Origin: V1-33 sp964523105
GTDB lineage: Bacteria > Verrucomicrobiota > Verrucomicrobiia > Verrucomicrobiales > V1-33
Reading direction: 5' to 3'
Assembly: GCA_964523105.1 (NCBI GenBank)
Contig: CAZFZN010000006.1
Coordinates: 154,324 to 218,323, forward strand
Length of the DNA: 64,000 bases
Part shown: positions 52,160-63,946 of the stretch, in pieces
Layout of the letters: each line of letters begins with the position of its first letter
Numbering within the stretch: the first letter of the stretch is position 1
Translations under genes and position numbers: made by a program
Notes under the pieces: generated by a model
What the model saw: only the letters and a program-made list of their open reading frames with translations
What the model was told of the DNA's origin: nothing
The model's database searches: none

Positions 52160-52996
52160 TCACCGGCACAGACTCACGCCGTCGCACAGGACCTGCACTT
52201 TGCGGCTGCCGGGAAACGGGCCGGTGCTGACGGCGGCCTCGCCGAGCATGATCATGCTGGCGGCATTTCCGGCAGCCTCCGCGGCGGCGATGGCCTCGCG
52301 CAGGCGCGGACTTTGCAGCAGCCCGCTGTCTTCGGAAAACTTCCGGGAAACGGCGATGAGCCGGTGCATGGTCAGGGATTGGCCGGCTGCGGTGATTTCT
52401 GTCAGGGCGGCATGCCCGGCTCGGTTGATGTGCGCCAGCTTTTCGCGGCTGTTGATCACATCCGGGGTGTGGATGGGGCCGAAAATCCTGACATACAGCG
52501 GCTGCGGCGGCACGGGCAACTGTTCCACGGCGAGCGGCTCGAATTTGCGGCGCTTGATCATGATGCCGCCGTTGAACTGTCCGCCCACGTCCCCGAGTCC
52601 GGTGGAATGCTCGACCTCCGCACGGTGCGCGATCATTCCCAGCTCGGTGCGACCGCGGTTGAGGGAGAGCAGTTGATTCACGGCGAACGACGTCGCGAGC
52701 GCGCTGGCGCCGCTCATGCCAAAGCCGCAGCCGAACGGCCACGCGGCCTCGATTTCCGCCCGCAGCGGCACCGGCGAGAGAGCTTCCAGCACCGCGCGCA
52801 CGGTCGGGAATTCCCATGCCTCACCGCCCACCGCGATGTCGTGCCGGTTTCCGGCACAGCGCGAAACGCGCACCGTCACTCCCTCCGTCAGCGTGATGCC
52901 CACGCCGAGCGAGCCGCGTCCGTGCGGCGGCGCGGCTTCGTAGGTTTCGAAGATCAGCGAGATGTTGGCGGGGGCGAAGGCAGCGGCATGGTCCAT
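52160..52996 (-). CDS. GHMP kinase of archaeal pantoate-kinase type
   Basis: A 278-residue cytosolic kinase; ATG 52996 places FAPANISLIFE at the usual N-terminus, and an alternative ATG lies 15 bp upstream. The phosphate loop is PFGCGFGMSGASALATSFAV, the form found in archaeal pantoate kinase and close GHMP kinases. AHRAEVEHSTGLGDVGGQFNGG is the second family block. Archaeal PoK phosphorylates pantoate on the way to coenzyme A. In bacteria this type is uncommon, and bacterial CoA synthesis normally uses pantothenate kinase instead. It lies 91 bp downstream of gcvP on the opposite strand (divergent), with no CoA gene in view, so the substrate is an inference. Confidence 0.8.
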   Translation of the reverse strand: MDHAAAFAPANISLIFETYEAAPPHGRGSLGVGITLTEGVTVRVSRCAGNRHDIAVGGEAWEFPTVRAVLEALSPVPLRAEIEAAWPFGCGFGMSGASALATSFAVNQLLSLNRGRTELGMIAHRAEVEHSTGLGDVGGQFNGGIMIKRRKFEPLAVEQLPVPPQPLYVRIFGPIHTPDVINSREKLAHINRAGHAALTEITAAGQSLTMHRLIAVSRKFSEDSGLLQSPRLREAIAAAEAAGNAASMIMLGEAAVSTGPFPGSRKVQVLCDGVSLCR

Positions 52997-53127
52997 GAGT
53001 AATCCGGGCACCCTGACGCGCCCGGTCCCGCGGCAAAGCGCGGAAAGCGCTTCGCCATGTCAGCCATTTCGGCCAAGGGACCGGAGAATCCGCTTTACCG
53101 GACGCCCGTCCATTTTACTGCCGGCGC

Positions 53128-55953
<2,826 letters not shown>

Positions 55954-55975
55954 GGCCCTTCGTCCGGAAAAAACC

Positions 55976-56050
55976 TGGAGCCGGTGAGCGGATTTGAACC
56001 GCTGACCCGCGCATTACGAATGCGCTGCTCTACCACTGAGCTACACCGGC
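55976..56050 (-). tRNA. tRNA-Thr (anticodon CGT)
   Basis: On the minus strand the acceptor GCCGGTG pairs with CACCGGC. The D arm reads GCTC/GAGC, the anticodon arm GCGCA/TGCGC with loop TTCGTAA (anticodon CGT), and the T arm GCGGT/CCGC type with loop TTCAAAT. The encoded CCA end is present (discriminator T, then CCA at 55978-55976). It decodes ACG. Confidence 0.95.
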
Positions 56051-56234
56051 GTCGCTGTTCCGGAAGGGAAGGGCGCGACAGTGACGGTGAATGCGGGGGT
56101 GTCAAGCGGTGCGGGTCTTTGAAGCGAAAACCAGTTGCGGCTCCGGAGCTTCTTTCTTAAACGGCCCGCTTCCTGCTTCTCTCACCGGAGCAGGCCCTGT
56201 CATGGAGGATATCCATTTTAGCCAGCGCACCACT

Positions 56235-57095
56235 ATGCCCACCCGCACGCCCGACGTGCTGGATCGAAACTACGCGCTGCTGCAGCAATCGGAGGGTTAT
56301 GTGTACAAGACGGTGCAGGGGACGGATCTCGGCGCGTATGTCTTTCGGGCTCCTGCGGAGGGGGCACCGGCGCAGGGGCGGCCGGCGGCGCTGTTTTTTC
56401 ACAGCAGCACGTGGGACAATGGACTGGTGAGCCAGTTTGCGCCGCATGCGATTTATTTCGCGAGCCGCGGCATCACGGGCATTTTGTTCGACTACCGGGT
56501 GACGGCGCGGTTTCCCGGGTGTTCGCCGCTGGATGCGGCGGCGGATGCGCGTTCGGCGGTGCGGTGGGTGCGGGCTCATGCGAAGGAACTCGGCGTGGAT
56601 GCACAGCGCATTGCGGGCTGCGGCGGCAGTGCCGGAGGGCATGCGATTCTTTCCGCGGCGCTGCTCAAGGACGGCGACGATCCGGAGGATGACAAATCGA
56701 TTTCCTGCGCGCCGGACTGTTTCGCGCTGTTCAGTCCGATTCTCGACACGGGCCCGAAAGGAGTGTTCAGCGACCGGTTTGCCGATATGAAGACGGCGAA
56801 GCGGGCGAGTCTGATGCCGCACGTGCGGCGCCGGCTGCCGCCCATGCTGATCATTCACGGCACGCAGGACCGCGTGGTGCCGTACGAGCACAGTGTGCGC
56901 TTCAAAAAAAAGAACTGGTGGCGCCGCAACGAATGTCATCTGCTCCCGTACGAAGGCCAGGGGCACGGGTTCTTCAATTTCAACTTCGATGTCAGGCTCT
57001 ACGAGCACACACTCAATGACATGGACCGCTTTTTCACCGCGCTGGAATATCTGGAGGAGAATCCGGACTACGACGGCGTGCCGCGACTGAGCTGA
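56235..57095 (+). CDS. Alpha/beta hydrolase (BD-FAE/dienelactone-hydrolase-like)
   Basis: A 286-residue protein from ATG 56235 (MPTRTPDVLDRNYALLQQSE); an in-frame ATG at 56202 is an alternative. The sequence shows LFFHSSTWDNGLV in place of the HGG oxyanion loop, the nucleophile elbow GCGGSAGGHAIL, the acid IIHGTQDRVVPYEHS and the His YEGQGHGFFNF. No signal peptide is present, so it acts in the cytosol unless exported by another route. The group hydrolyses short acyl esters or lactones. It stands between tRNA-Thr and the protease gene and looks monocistronic. Confidence 0.88.
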   Translation: MPTRTPDVLDRNYALLQQSEGYVYKTVQGTDLGAYVFRAPAEGAPAQGRPAALFFHSSTWDNGLVSQFAPHAIYFASRGITGILFDYRVTARFPGCSPLDAAADARSAVRWVRAHAKELGVDAQRIAGCGGSAGGHAILSAALLKDGDDPEDDKSISCAPDCFALFSPILDTGPKGVFSDRFADMKTAKRASLMPHVRRRLPPMLIIHGTQDRVVPYEHSVRFKKKNWWRRNECHLLPYEGQGHGFFNFNFDVRLYEHTLNDMDRFFTALEYLEENPDYDGVPRLS

Positions 57096-57181
57096 GACGG
57101 ACGCGGGTCACCGGCGGGCAGCGAGGGATTGCGAATACCGGCGACGGTGGCAGAGTGCGCGCCATCCCTCCTCCCCGCACC

Positions 57182-59428
57182 ATGAAAATCCGCCTCGCCT
57201 GTCTGCTGTCTGCTTTTGTTCTCATCCCGGGCCTGACACCTGCGCAGCAGCCGCGCATCGTGGGCGGGGCCACGGCTCCGGCGGGGGCTTTTCCGTGGAT
57301 GACTGCCGTGGTGTACAAAGACCAGCCGGACAACTGGCTGGCTCAGTTTGCGGGCGGTTCGCTGATTCATCCCCGCTGGGTGCTCACGGCGGCGCACATT
57401 GTTGAGGGAGAAACCGCGGGCGGCATCCAGGTGATCGTGGGGGCGCAGGACCTCGATGCCGGGGGGCTGCAGCGCATCAACGTTCTGGAAATCATCCGGC
57501 ATCCGCTCTATCTGCCGACGGACTTCGAGCACGATGTCGCGCTGCTGCTGCTGGAGACCCCGGTGAACGGCGTGGCGCCGCTGGAAATCATCAGCGATCC
57601 GGCGCTGGTCGCCGCGGGTACCATGACGACGACCATGGGCTGGGGATCCTACAGCGAAAACGAAAACGATTTCGGCGGGCCGGTGCTGCGTTATGTGGAG
57701 GTGCCGGTGGTGGATCAAACGCTTGCGAACTCGCCCGACTATCACAACGGGGAGGTTTCGGAAAACATGTTTGCCGCGGGTGTCGAGGCGGGCGGAAAGG
57801 ATACGTGCGCGGGCGACAGCGGAGGTCCGCTGGTCATTTCGGGCGGACCGGGCCGGTGGATTCAGGCGGGAATTGTCAGCTGGGGCGACGGCTGCGGAAG
57901 GCCGATGAAGCCGGGGGTTTACACGCGCGTGAGCCGATACCGGCAGTGGATTCAGACTTATGTCTGGCCGAACTTCGCCGCATGGGAAACAGCCGGCGGC
58001 ATTACGACCGAAGATGGTCCTGACAAGGACGGTGACGGAGCCACGCAGTGGGAGGAATACGCCCGGCGCCGCAATCCGCTGCTGCCGGACGGTCCGGGTT
58101 CTCTCGTTGCCGGGCTCGACGGGCTGCCGGCGAATCACTTTCCCACATTGACACTGCACCGTCCCGCCGGTGGAGGCGACCTGACGTGGGGGCTGGAGCA
58201 TTCCACCGGCCTCCAGACATGGACGGCGCTCGATCCGGCGGCTCAGCAGACGGGACCTCCCGCCGCAGTGCCGGGTGACGCCGGCGCGGAGGCGGTCACG
58301 TGGCGCGGTCCCGACGGCACGCCGTCCAGTTTTCTGCGGGCTTCCCACCGGCCCGGCGGTGCCTATTATAACAGCCGGCGGCCTCTGCTTTTCTCCCGCG
58401 GGGTCACCCACGCCCTGCATAACGGGGACACGCTCAACGCCGGTTTTCGCGAACGGGATTATCTGCTTCAGGATTTGCCCGCCGGTCAGAGTGTCAGCCT
58501 GACACTGCGCTCCGCGGCCTTCAATGCCGTGCTCCATCTGCTCAATGCGGATACCGGCGCCGTGCTGGCCACCTCCAACGGCAACGCCGGGGGCGGGAAT
58601 GACGAGAAGCTGACATTCACCGTCGATGCCGGATTGCGCTATGCCGCGCGGGTCACGACGCAGTCGGCCGGCGGCAGCGGCGAGTTCACCCTGGCCGCCT
58701 GGCAGATTCCGGCCGGGACTCCGGTCATTACCGGCAGCCAGTCGCTCGGGGGCACCCTGGATCCGGCCGATCCCGTGGATCCGCTCTATCCCGGCGGCAC
58801 TTACTACTTCGACGACTTCGCCTTCACAGCGCCTAACGGCTCCGCGGTCACCGTTTTTCTGACCTCGGCGGCCTTAGATCCTGACATTGCGATCATCAAT
58901 GCCGAAACGGGTGCGCTCATCGTTTCCGGGACCGGCCTGCAAAGCTTTTCTCTGGGAGGAACCAATTTCGCCGGCTCGGCCATGCAGACCTTCGTCCCGC
59001 AGGCGGGTGTGACGTATTATTTCCGCGCCTCTTCCGCTGAGGAACTGGCCGTGGGGAATTACACGGTCCGGACAGTGCTGACCAACGTGGTGGAACCCGG
59101 CGACACCCGGCCCGGATCGCTCACCGCCAACGACGGACTCGATCCCTACTGGGTGCCGGACTACGCGATTCTGGCGGACGACTATCTGCTGGGGTCGGCT
59201 GCCGCGGGCGTGCCGCGCACGATCTCCCTTACCTCCGCCACGCTGGACACTGTACTGGAAATTCTCGATGCGGCCAACGGCGCTTCGGTGGCGTTCAACG
59301 ATGACGCCGACGACACGACGACCAACTCCGCGTTATCGTTTACGCCGCTGCCCGGGCATTCCTATATCATTCGTGTGTCCCAGTATGAAGAAGGTCCCAC
59401 GGGCAACTACAGCCTGCGGGTGCAGTGA
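57182..59428 (+). CDS. Exported trypsin-like serine protease with EF-like linker and three PPC-type domains
   Basis: A 748-residue protein from ATG 57182, signal peptide MKIRLACLLSAFVLIPGLTPA. Residues ~26-270 are a full chymotrypsin-fold S1 protease: IVGG activation site, WVLTAAHIVEG, FEHDVALLLLE and TCAGDSGGPLVISGG (catalytic His, Asp, Ser). An aspartate-rich DGPDKDGDGATQWEEYARRR follows, then PPC-like beta domains near ~413-510, ~533-635 and ~643-748 (YLLQDLPAGQSVSLTL, YFDDFAFTAPNGSAVTVF, PRTISLTSATLDTVLEI). Such C-terminal domains often help export or anchoring. Residue before the S1 activation Ile is Arg, so trypsin-like or self-cleavage is plausible. Confidence 0.92.
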   Translation: MKIRLACLLSAFVLIPGLTPAQQPRIVGGATAPAGAFPWMTAVVYKDQPDNWLAQFAGGSLIHPRWVLTAAHIVEGETAGGIQVIVGAQDLDAGGLQRINVLEIIRHPLYLPTDFEHDVALLLLETPVNGVAPLEIISDPALVAAGTMTTTMGWGSYSENENDFGGPVLRYVEVPVVDQTLANSPDYHNGEVSENMFAAGVEAGGKDTCAGDSGGPLVISGGPGRWIQAGIVSWGDGCGRPMKPGVYTRVSRYRQWIQTYVWPNFAAWETAGGITTEDGPDKDGDGATQWEEYARRRNPLLPDGPGSLVAGLDGLPANHFPTLTLHRPAGGGDLTWGLEHSTGLQTWTALDPAAQQTGPPAAVPGDAGAEAVTWRGPDGTPSSFLRASHRPGGAYYNSRRPLLFSRGVTHALHNGDTLNAGFRERDYLLQDLPAGQSVSLTLRSAAFNAVLHLLNADTGAVLATSNGNAGGGNDEKLTFTVDAGLRYAARVTTQSAGGSGEFTLAAWQIPAGTPVITGSQSLGGTLDPADPVDPLYPGGTYYFDDFAFTAPNGSAVTVFLTSAALDPDIAIINAETGALIVSGTGLQSFSLGGTNFAGSAMQTFVPQAGVTYYFRASSAEELAVGNYTVRTVLTNVVEPGDTRPGSLTANDGLDPYWVPDYAILADDYLLGSAAAGVPRTISLTSATLDTVLEILDAANGASVAFNDDADDTTTNSALSFTPLPGHSYIIRVSQYEEGPTGNYSLRVQ

Positions 59429-59465
59429 GGGATTGGAATTGCGCCGCGCCTTCAGGCAAGACACA

Positions 59466-60098
59466 ATGCTCTCCATGCGTCTCCTTCTGCTGCTTCCTGT
59501 GCTGCTGCTGACCGCGTGCGGCCATCTGGCCCATGCGAATCAGAAAGCGCGTGCCGCCGCGCGGGAACGGGAGTTGAAGAAACTCAACATCGCCGCCACG
59601 AGCGAGGCTGACAGCCGGCTCGGCGAAAATGCCGCGGGCGAAGTGGTGCGGGTGGACGCCACCGGCGAGTTCGTGCTGATTCGCGCGCGCAATGGTGTCA
59701 TTCTCGCGCCGGATCAGGAACTCGAGTGCCGCGGGAAAGGCGGCGGACGGATCAAAGTCACGCCGGAGCGTCTGAGGGCATTTTTTGCCGCCGACGTAGT
59801 GAACGGCACTCCGGAAGTGGGCGATGCGGTGATTCCGGTGAAGGGCACCGGCAGGGCGGCGCCGAAGCTCCTGCCGCTCGCGGTCCAGCCCACGGACGGC
59901 GCCGCTGCGCCGGCCAATACCGTGTTTCTCAATCCCGGAGACATCCGGCCGGAGGACATCCGGCCTAACACGCTCGACAACGTGAACGGTCCGCTGCCGG
60001 TCATCGATGGCGATGTGGGCGGAGCGAGCATGTTCGAGGAACCGCCGCTGCCGGAGAAAGAGGCGCCGTTGCTGCCCGGCCCGAATCTGCCGCGATGA
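59466..60098 (+). CDS. Lipoprotein of unknown function
   Basis: A 210-residue lipoprotein starting at ATG 59466 with lipobox LLTACG. After a charged helix (KARAAARERELKKLNI) residues ~60-120 look like a small OB- or SH3-like beta domain (GEVVRVDATGEFVLIRARNG, GDAVIPVKG). The C-terminus is proline-rich (LPEKEAPLLPGPNLPR) and likely flexible. The stop overlaps the moeA start (ATGA), so the two are translated as a pair, though no functional link is obvious. Confidence 0.82.
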   Translation: MLSMRLLLLLPVLLLTACGHLAHANQKARAAARERELKKLNIAATSEADSRLGENAAGEVVRVDATGEFVLIRARNGVILAPDQELECRGKGGGRIKVTPERLRAFFAADVVNGTPEVGDAVIPVKGTGRAAPKLLPLAVQPTDGAAAPANTVFLNPGDIRPEDIRPNTLDNVNGPLPVIDGDVGGASMFEEPPLPEKEAPLLPGPNLPR

Positions 60099-61288
60099 TT
60101 TCGGAACGGGAAGCGCTCGACGCCATTCTTGCCGCCGTGCCTCCGGCGGAGGCGGAAACGCTGCCGCTGTCCGCCGCGGCCGGGCGGTTTGCCGCGGAGG
60201 ATGTGGTGGCGTCACTCTCGCTGCCGGGCTTTGACAATTCCGCCATGGACGGCTGGGCGATTCATGAAACGGGCTGCGGAAGAGCCGGCGTGCGGCTGCG
60301 CGTCACCGGGCAGCAGCCGGCGGGAGCGGACCGGCGACTGACGGTTAGGGAAGGGGAAGCCGTGCGAATTTTCACGGGCGCTCCGCTGCCCGCAGGCACC
60401 GGCGCGGTCGTGATGCAGGAGGATGCGGATTGTGAGGGCGGAGAAGTCGTCATTCGTGAAGCCACGCAGCGGGGCGAGTTCATCCGGCGCGCCGGCAGCG
60501 ATGTTTGCGCCGGGCAGCTGTTGATCCGCCGCGGGGCACGGCTGACGGCGCAGCGCGTCGGCGTGCTGGCCTCGCAGGGCAGGGGAGAAGTGTCCTGCGG
60601 CCGGCGGCCCGGGGTTGCGATCGTCTGCACCGGCGAGGAACTCGTCGCACCGGGAGTGCCGCTGCCGTGCGCCGGGGCGCTCTACAATTCCAACGGCCCC
60701 ATGCTGGCTGCTTTGCTGGAATCCTCGCGCACGGCGGAGGTGCGGAGCACGGCGATGGCGCGCGACGATCCTGCGGAACTCACCGCCGCGTTGCGCGCGG
60801 GTCTGGAAGCCGGCGACGTGCTGATCATCGCCGGCGGGGTTTCGGTGGGCGAGTACGATCTGGTGCAGCCCGCGCTCCAGGCACTCGGCATCACGCCGCA
60901 GTTCTGGCGTGTCGCGGTGAAGCCCGGCAAGCCGTTCCTCTTCTGCCAGGCGGGGCGTCAGCTCGTTTTCGGACTGCCCGGAAATCCGGTCAGCGCCTTT
61001 GTCACCGCGCAGCTTTTCGTACTCCCCGCGCTGCGGCGTTTCGCCGGGGCCGCGGAGGCGGTGCCGCCGCTGTCCAAACTGCGCGCCGCCGTCGAATTGC
61101 ATAATCGCGGCGACCGCACGCACTATCTCCGCGGAACCCGCGATGCGGCCGCCGGCACCTTCATTCCGGTCGGCGCGCAGGAAAGTCATGCCATCGCCGG
61201 ACTCAGCCGCGCCGATGCCCTTGCGAGGCTGGAGCCCGGCACGGTCATCGCCGCGGGCGAAGCAGTGGAGGTCATGATGCTCGACTGA
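60095..61288 (+). CDS. moeA: Molybdopterin molybdenumtransferase MoeA
   Basis: A 397-residue protein with all MoeA marks: LPGFDNSAMDGWAIHE at the N-terminus, GEAVRIFTGAPLPAG followed by VVMQEDA, the MoCF-binding block VAIVCTGEELVAPGVPL and YNSNGPMLAALL, then LIIAGGVSVGEYD and VKPGKPFLFC with FGLPGNPVSAF. It inserts molybdate into adenylylated molybdopterin. No moaA or mobA gene is present nearby. It shares a 4-bp overlap with the upstream lipoprotein gene. The 267-bp gap after it has no gene but carries two of the CCTGACA 7-mers. Confidence 0.97.
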   Translation: MISEREALDAILAAVPPAEAETLPLSAAAGRFAAEDVVASLSLPGFDNSAMDGWAIHETGCGRAGVRLRVTGQQPAGADRRLTVREGEAVRIFTGAPLPAGTGAVVMQEDADCEGGEVVIREATQRGEFIRRAGSDVCAGQLLIRRGARLTAQRVGVLASQGRGEVSCGRRPGVAIVCTGEELVAPGVPLPCAGALYNSNGPMLAALLESSRTAEVRSTAMARDDPAELTAALRAGLEAGDVLIIAGGVSVGEYDLVQPALQALGITPQFWRVAVKPGKPFLFCQAGRQLVFGLPGNPVSAFVTAQLFVLPALRRFAGAAEAVPPLSKLRAAVELHNRGDRTHYLRGTRDAAAGTFIPVGAQESHAIAGLSRADALARLEPGTVIAAGEAVEVMMLD

Positions 61289-61555
61289 CTGAATCCTGAC
61301 AACGCGCAGGAAATTGGCCTGACAAAAACTTGGCAGCTCCCGGGGACGCTGCCCGGCCTGCGTGTTGACGGCACGCCCGTTCCTCGAAATTTGACAGGGC
61401 TGGAGCGCGCGGAGGAGCGGTGGACGGAATCCGGGCAACGGTGCATCATGGTCAGGCGGAAGCTGCGGCGTTGAGTGATGCACCGGCTGCCGGAAGCGGG
61501 TGAACGGCGACGATTGCCTTGCGCACGGTGATTTCCGGCGTCTTATCCTCACCGC

Positions 61556-61921
61556 ATGAATCATCTTTCCCAGCGCCAGCGTGAGGCACTCATCGAACTG
61601 CTTTGTCTAGCCGTCGCCACCAATCACCGCGATTCTCCGGCACAGGAAGTGGCTATGCACCGCGCGCTGCAGAAGATGGGCTGGGGCGACGCCTCGCAGC
61701 CGCAGGCGGTCTTCCTGGCCAAAGCGCTCAACGAAGCGCGGGAAATCATCGACGACGAAAAGTGCCTCGTCACCTTCATCGCCGGGCGCACCGCGCATTT
61801 CGAGAATCCCAGGGACAAGGAGCAGGCGATGAATCTGCTGATGATGGTGACGGAAATCGACGGCATGGAGGAGTGTGAGGATACCTTCATCGCCCGGGTG
61901 AAGGCCGCGCTCGACGAATAA
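61556..61921 (+). CDS. TerB-like small helical protein
   Basis: A 121-residue all-helical protein (LSQRQREALIELLCLAVATN, then EVAMHRALQKMGW). Spacing of acidic residues in LVTFIAGRTAHFENPRDKEQ and LLMMVTEIDGMEECED fits the TerB fold (tellurite-resistance-type metal-binding bundle), but sequence signatures are weak. It is a single gene between moeA and a DMT exporter. Role unknown. Confidence 0.65.
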   Translation: MNHLSQRQREALIELLCLAVATNHRDSPAQEVAMHRALQKMGWGDASQPQAVFLAKALNEAREIIDDEKCLVTFIAGRTAHFENPRDKEQAMNLLMMVTEIDGMEECEDTFIARVKAALDE

Positions 61922-61993
61922 GGGCGGAGCACTTCGGTGACCGGAGCGGGGCCGCCCGCTTCGGCTGCGGAGGCAGGAACCCACACGCCAGCG

Positions 61994-63010
61994 ATGTCAG
62001 CGCACCCGGAGTCCCACCATCTGCGTCACCGCGCGGTGGTGCAGCTGATTTTCGCCACCGCCGCGTGGGGCATCAGCTTTCCGGTCTTCAAAATGCTGTT
62101 CGATGTGCAGCGCGAGCGGGTGCCGGCGGCGGCGGAGTCGCACGCCGGTTCCGTCTTCCTCGCGGCGCATGCCATCGGTGTGCGGGCGCTCGGCGCTGCC
62201 GCTCTGTTCCTGCTCTTGCGGCCGCGGCTGCTCTTTGGCCTGACGCGCAAGGAGTGGCGTCAGGGACTGCTGCTGGGGGTTTTCGGCGGCACCGGACTCA
62301 TTCTTCAGGCCGATGCCCTGCACTACACCTCCGCGTCGGTCAGTGCATTCCTCACCCAGTTCTACTGCGTGCTGCTGCCGCTGTGGGTCTGTCTGCGCAA
62401 ACGCGCCTGGCCGGCCGGCCGGCTCGTCACCGCCACACTGTTAGTGCTCGCGGGCATTACGGTGCTCTCCAGACTGGTCAAGTTCGGGCACGGAGGCCTG
62501 CAGGCGGAAAGTTTCAGTCTTGGCCGCGGGGAGTGGGAGACGCTGCTGGCGACGGTGTTCTTTACCGTGCAGATTCTGCTGCTGGAACGGCCCGCATGGC
62601 GGGCCAACCGCATGATTCCTGTGAGCGTGGTGATGTTCCTTGGCTTCGCCGCCTGCGCCGTGCCGGCGGTGTTGCTGACTTGTCCGGTCCCCGGGGCGAT
62701 TACGGCGGTGTATCAGCAGCCGCAGGAGTTTTTGCTCATCGCGGTGATCATTCTCTTTTGCACGGTCTATGCCTACACCGCCATGAACCGCTGGCAGCCG
62801 CACGTCAGCGCCACGGAAGCCGGCCTCATTTACTGCATGGAACCGGTCTTCACAGCGCTCTACGTGCTGTTCCTGCCGGCCCTGCTGGCGGCGTGGACCG
62901 GCGTGCCCTATGCGAATGAAACGCTCACCCTGACCACCCTGCTGGGCGGCGGACTCATCACCGCCGCCAACATTCTGCTCCAACTGCCGCAGCGCCGTAA
63001 TCAATCATGA
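61994..63010 (+). CDS. EamA/DMT-superfamily transporter
   Basis: A 338-residue membrane protein from ATG 61994. Ten predicted helices occur in two EamA repeats: LIFATAAWGISFPVFKMLF at the start, AIGVRALGAAALFLLLRP, LLLGVFGGTGLILQADAL with YTSASVSAFLTQFYCVLLPL, ITVLSRLVKF, and in the second half MIPVSVVMFLGFAACAVPAV, CTVYAYTAMNRWQPHVSATE and LIYCMEPVFTALYVLFLPA. This family exports metabolites or nucleotide sugars. Its stop overlaps the folP start (ATGA), which suggests coupled expression. Substrate unknown. Confidence 0.9.
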   Translation: MSAHPESHHLRHRAVVQLIFATAAWGISFPVFKMLFDVQRERVPAAAESHAGSVFLAAHAIGVRALGAAALFLLLRPRLLFGLTRKEWRQGLLLGVFGGTGLILQADALHYTSASVSAFLTQFYCVLLPLWVCLRKRAWPAGRLVTATLLVLAGITVLSRLVKFGHGGLQAESFSLGRGEWETLLATVFFTVQILLLERPAWRANRMIPVSVVMFLGFAACAVPAVLLTCPVPGAITAVYQQPQEFLLIAVIILFCTVYAYTAMNRWQPHVSATEAGLIYCMEPVFTALYVLFLPALLAAWTGVPYANETLTLTTLLGGGLITAANILLQLPQRRNQS

Positions 63011-63864
63011 TCTGGAAGACACCGCGCCAAACCTTCGACCTTACGCACTGTGGTCTCATCATGGGTGTGTTGAATGTGACGCCGGATTCGTTCTCCGACG
63101 GCGGGCGCTATCTCGCGGTGGAGCGCGCCGTGGCCCGCGCGCTGGAAATGGAGGCGGAGGGCGCCGGCATTATCGACATCGGCGGCGAAAGCACGCGTCC
63201 CGGGGCCATGGCGGTGCCGGTGGAGGAGGAACTGCGGCGCGTGCTGCCGGTGGTGCAGGCGGTGCGGGAACGCAGCGGCATCGCGCTTTCGGTGGATACC
63301 ATGAAGGCCCCGGTCGCCGCCGCGGCGATGGAGGCAGGCGCGGACATCATCAACGATGTCTCCGGCCTGCACGCCGATCCTGACATGGCATCCGTGGCCG
63401 CGCGCACCGGTGCTGCGCTGGTGCTGATGCACATGCAGGGCACTCCCGGCACCATGCAGCAGGCGCCGGTTTATCAGAACGTGGTGGCGGAAATCCAGGC
63501 GAGCCTGCGCTGCAGCATGGACGCAGCGCTGGCCGCAGGAGTCGGCCCGGAGTGCCTCGCGCTCGATCCCGGCATCGGATTCGGCAAGACGCTGGAGCAC
63601 AATCTCGACATCCTGCGCAATCCGGCCGCGTTCGGCCTCGAGGGCCGCCCGGTCATGCTGGGCGTGAGCCGGAAGTCGTTTATCGGAAAAATCACCGGCG
63701 GCGGCGGCGGGGCGGCGTCTCGCCAGTGGCCGACGGTGGCCCTGACCAGTCTGGCGCGCGAACGGGGCGTCCGCATTCTCCGCGTGCATGACGTGAAGGA
63801 GAACGTGCAGGCCCTCCGCATGACGGAGGCCGTGCTCCATGCTCCGCCGGCGCGGACAAACTGA
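63007..63864 (+). CDS. folP: Dihydropteroate synthase FolP
   Basis: A 285-residue TIM-barrel enzyme that joins p-aminobenzoate to the pterin pyrophosphate in folate synthesis. Signature blocks are IMGVLNVTPDSFSDGGRY at the N-terminus, IDIGGESTRPGA, LSVDTMKAPVAAAAMEAGAD, IINDVSGLHAD, LALDPGIGFGKTLEHN, and VMLGVSRKSFIGKITGGG. The sulfonamide-binding loops are of standard form. It overlaps the DMT gene by 4 bp. Complete length is typical of the family. Confidence 0.97.
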   Translation: MIWKTPRQTFDLTHCGLIMGVLNVTPDSFSDGGRYLAVERAVARALEMEAEGAGIIDIGGESTRPGAMAVPVEEELRRVLPVVQAVRERSGIALSVDTMKAPVAAAAMEAGADIINDVSGLHADPDMASVAARTGAALVLMHMQGTPGTMQQAPVYQNVVAEIQASLRCSMDAALAAGVGPECLALDPGIGFGKTLEHNLDILRNPAAFGLEGRPVMLGVSRKSFIGKITGGGGGAASRQWPTVALTSLARERGVRILRVHDVKENVQALRMTEAVLHAPPARTN

Positions 63865-63946
63865 TGCCATTGCAAACGGGGGCGGTTTGCATCCAGTGTC
63901 CCTCCGGCGCGCCCAACTCCGCGCCGCACCGCCTATGAATCGCCTG

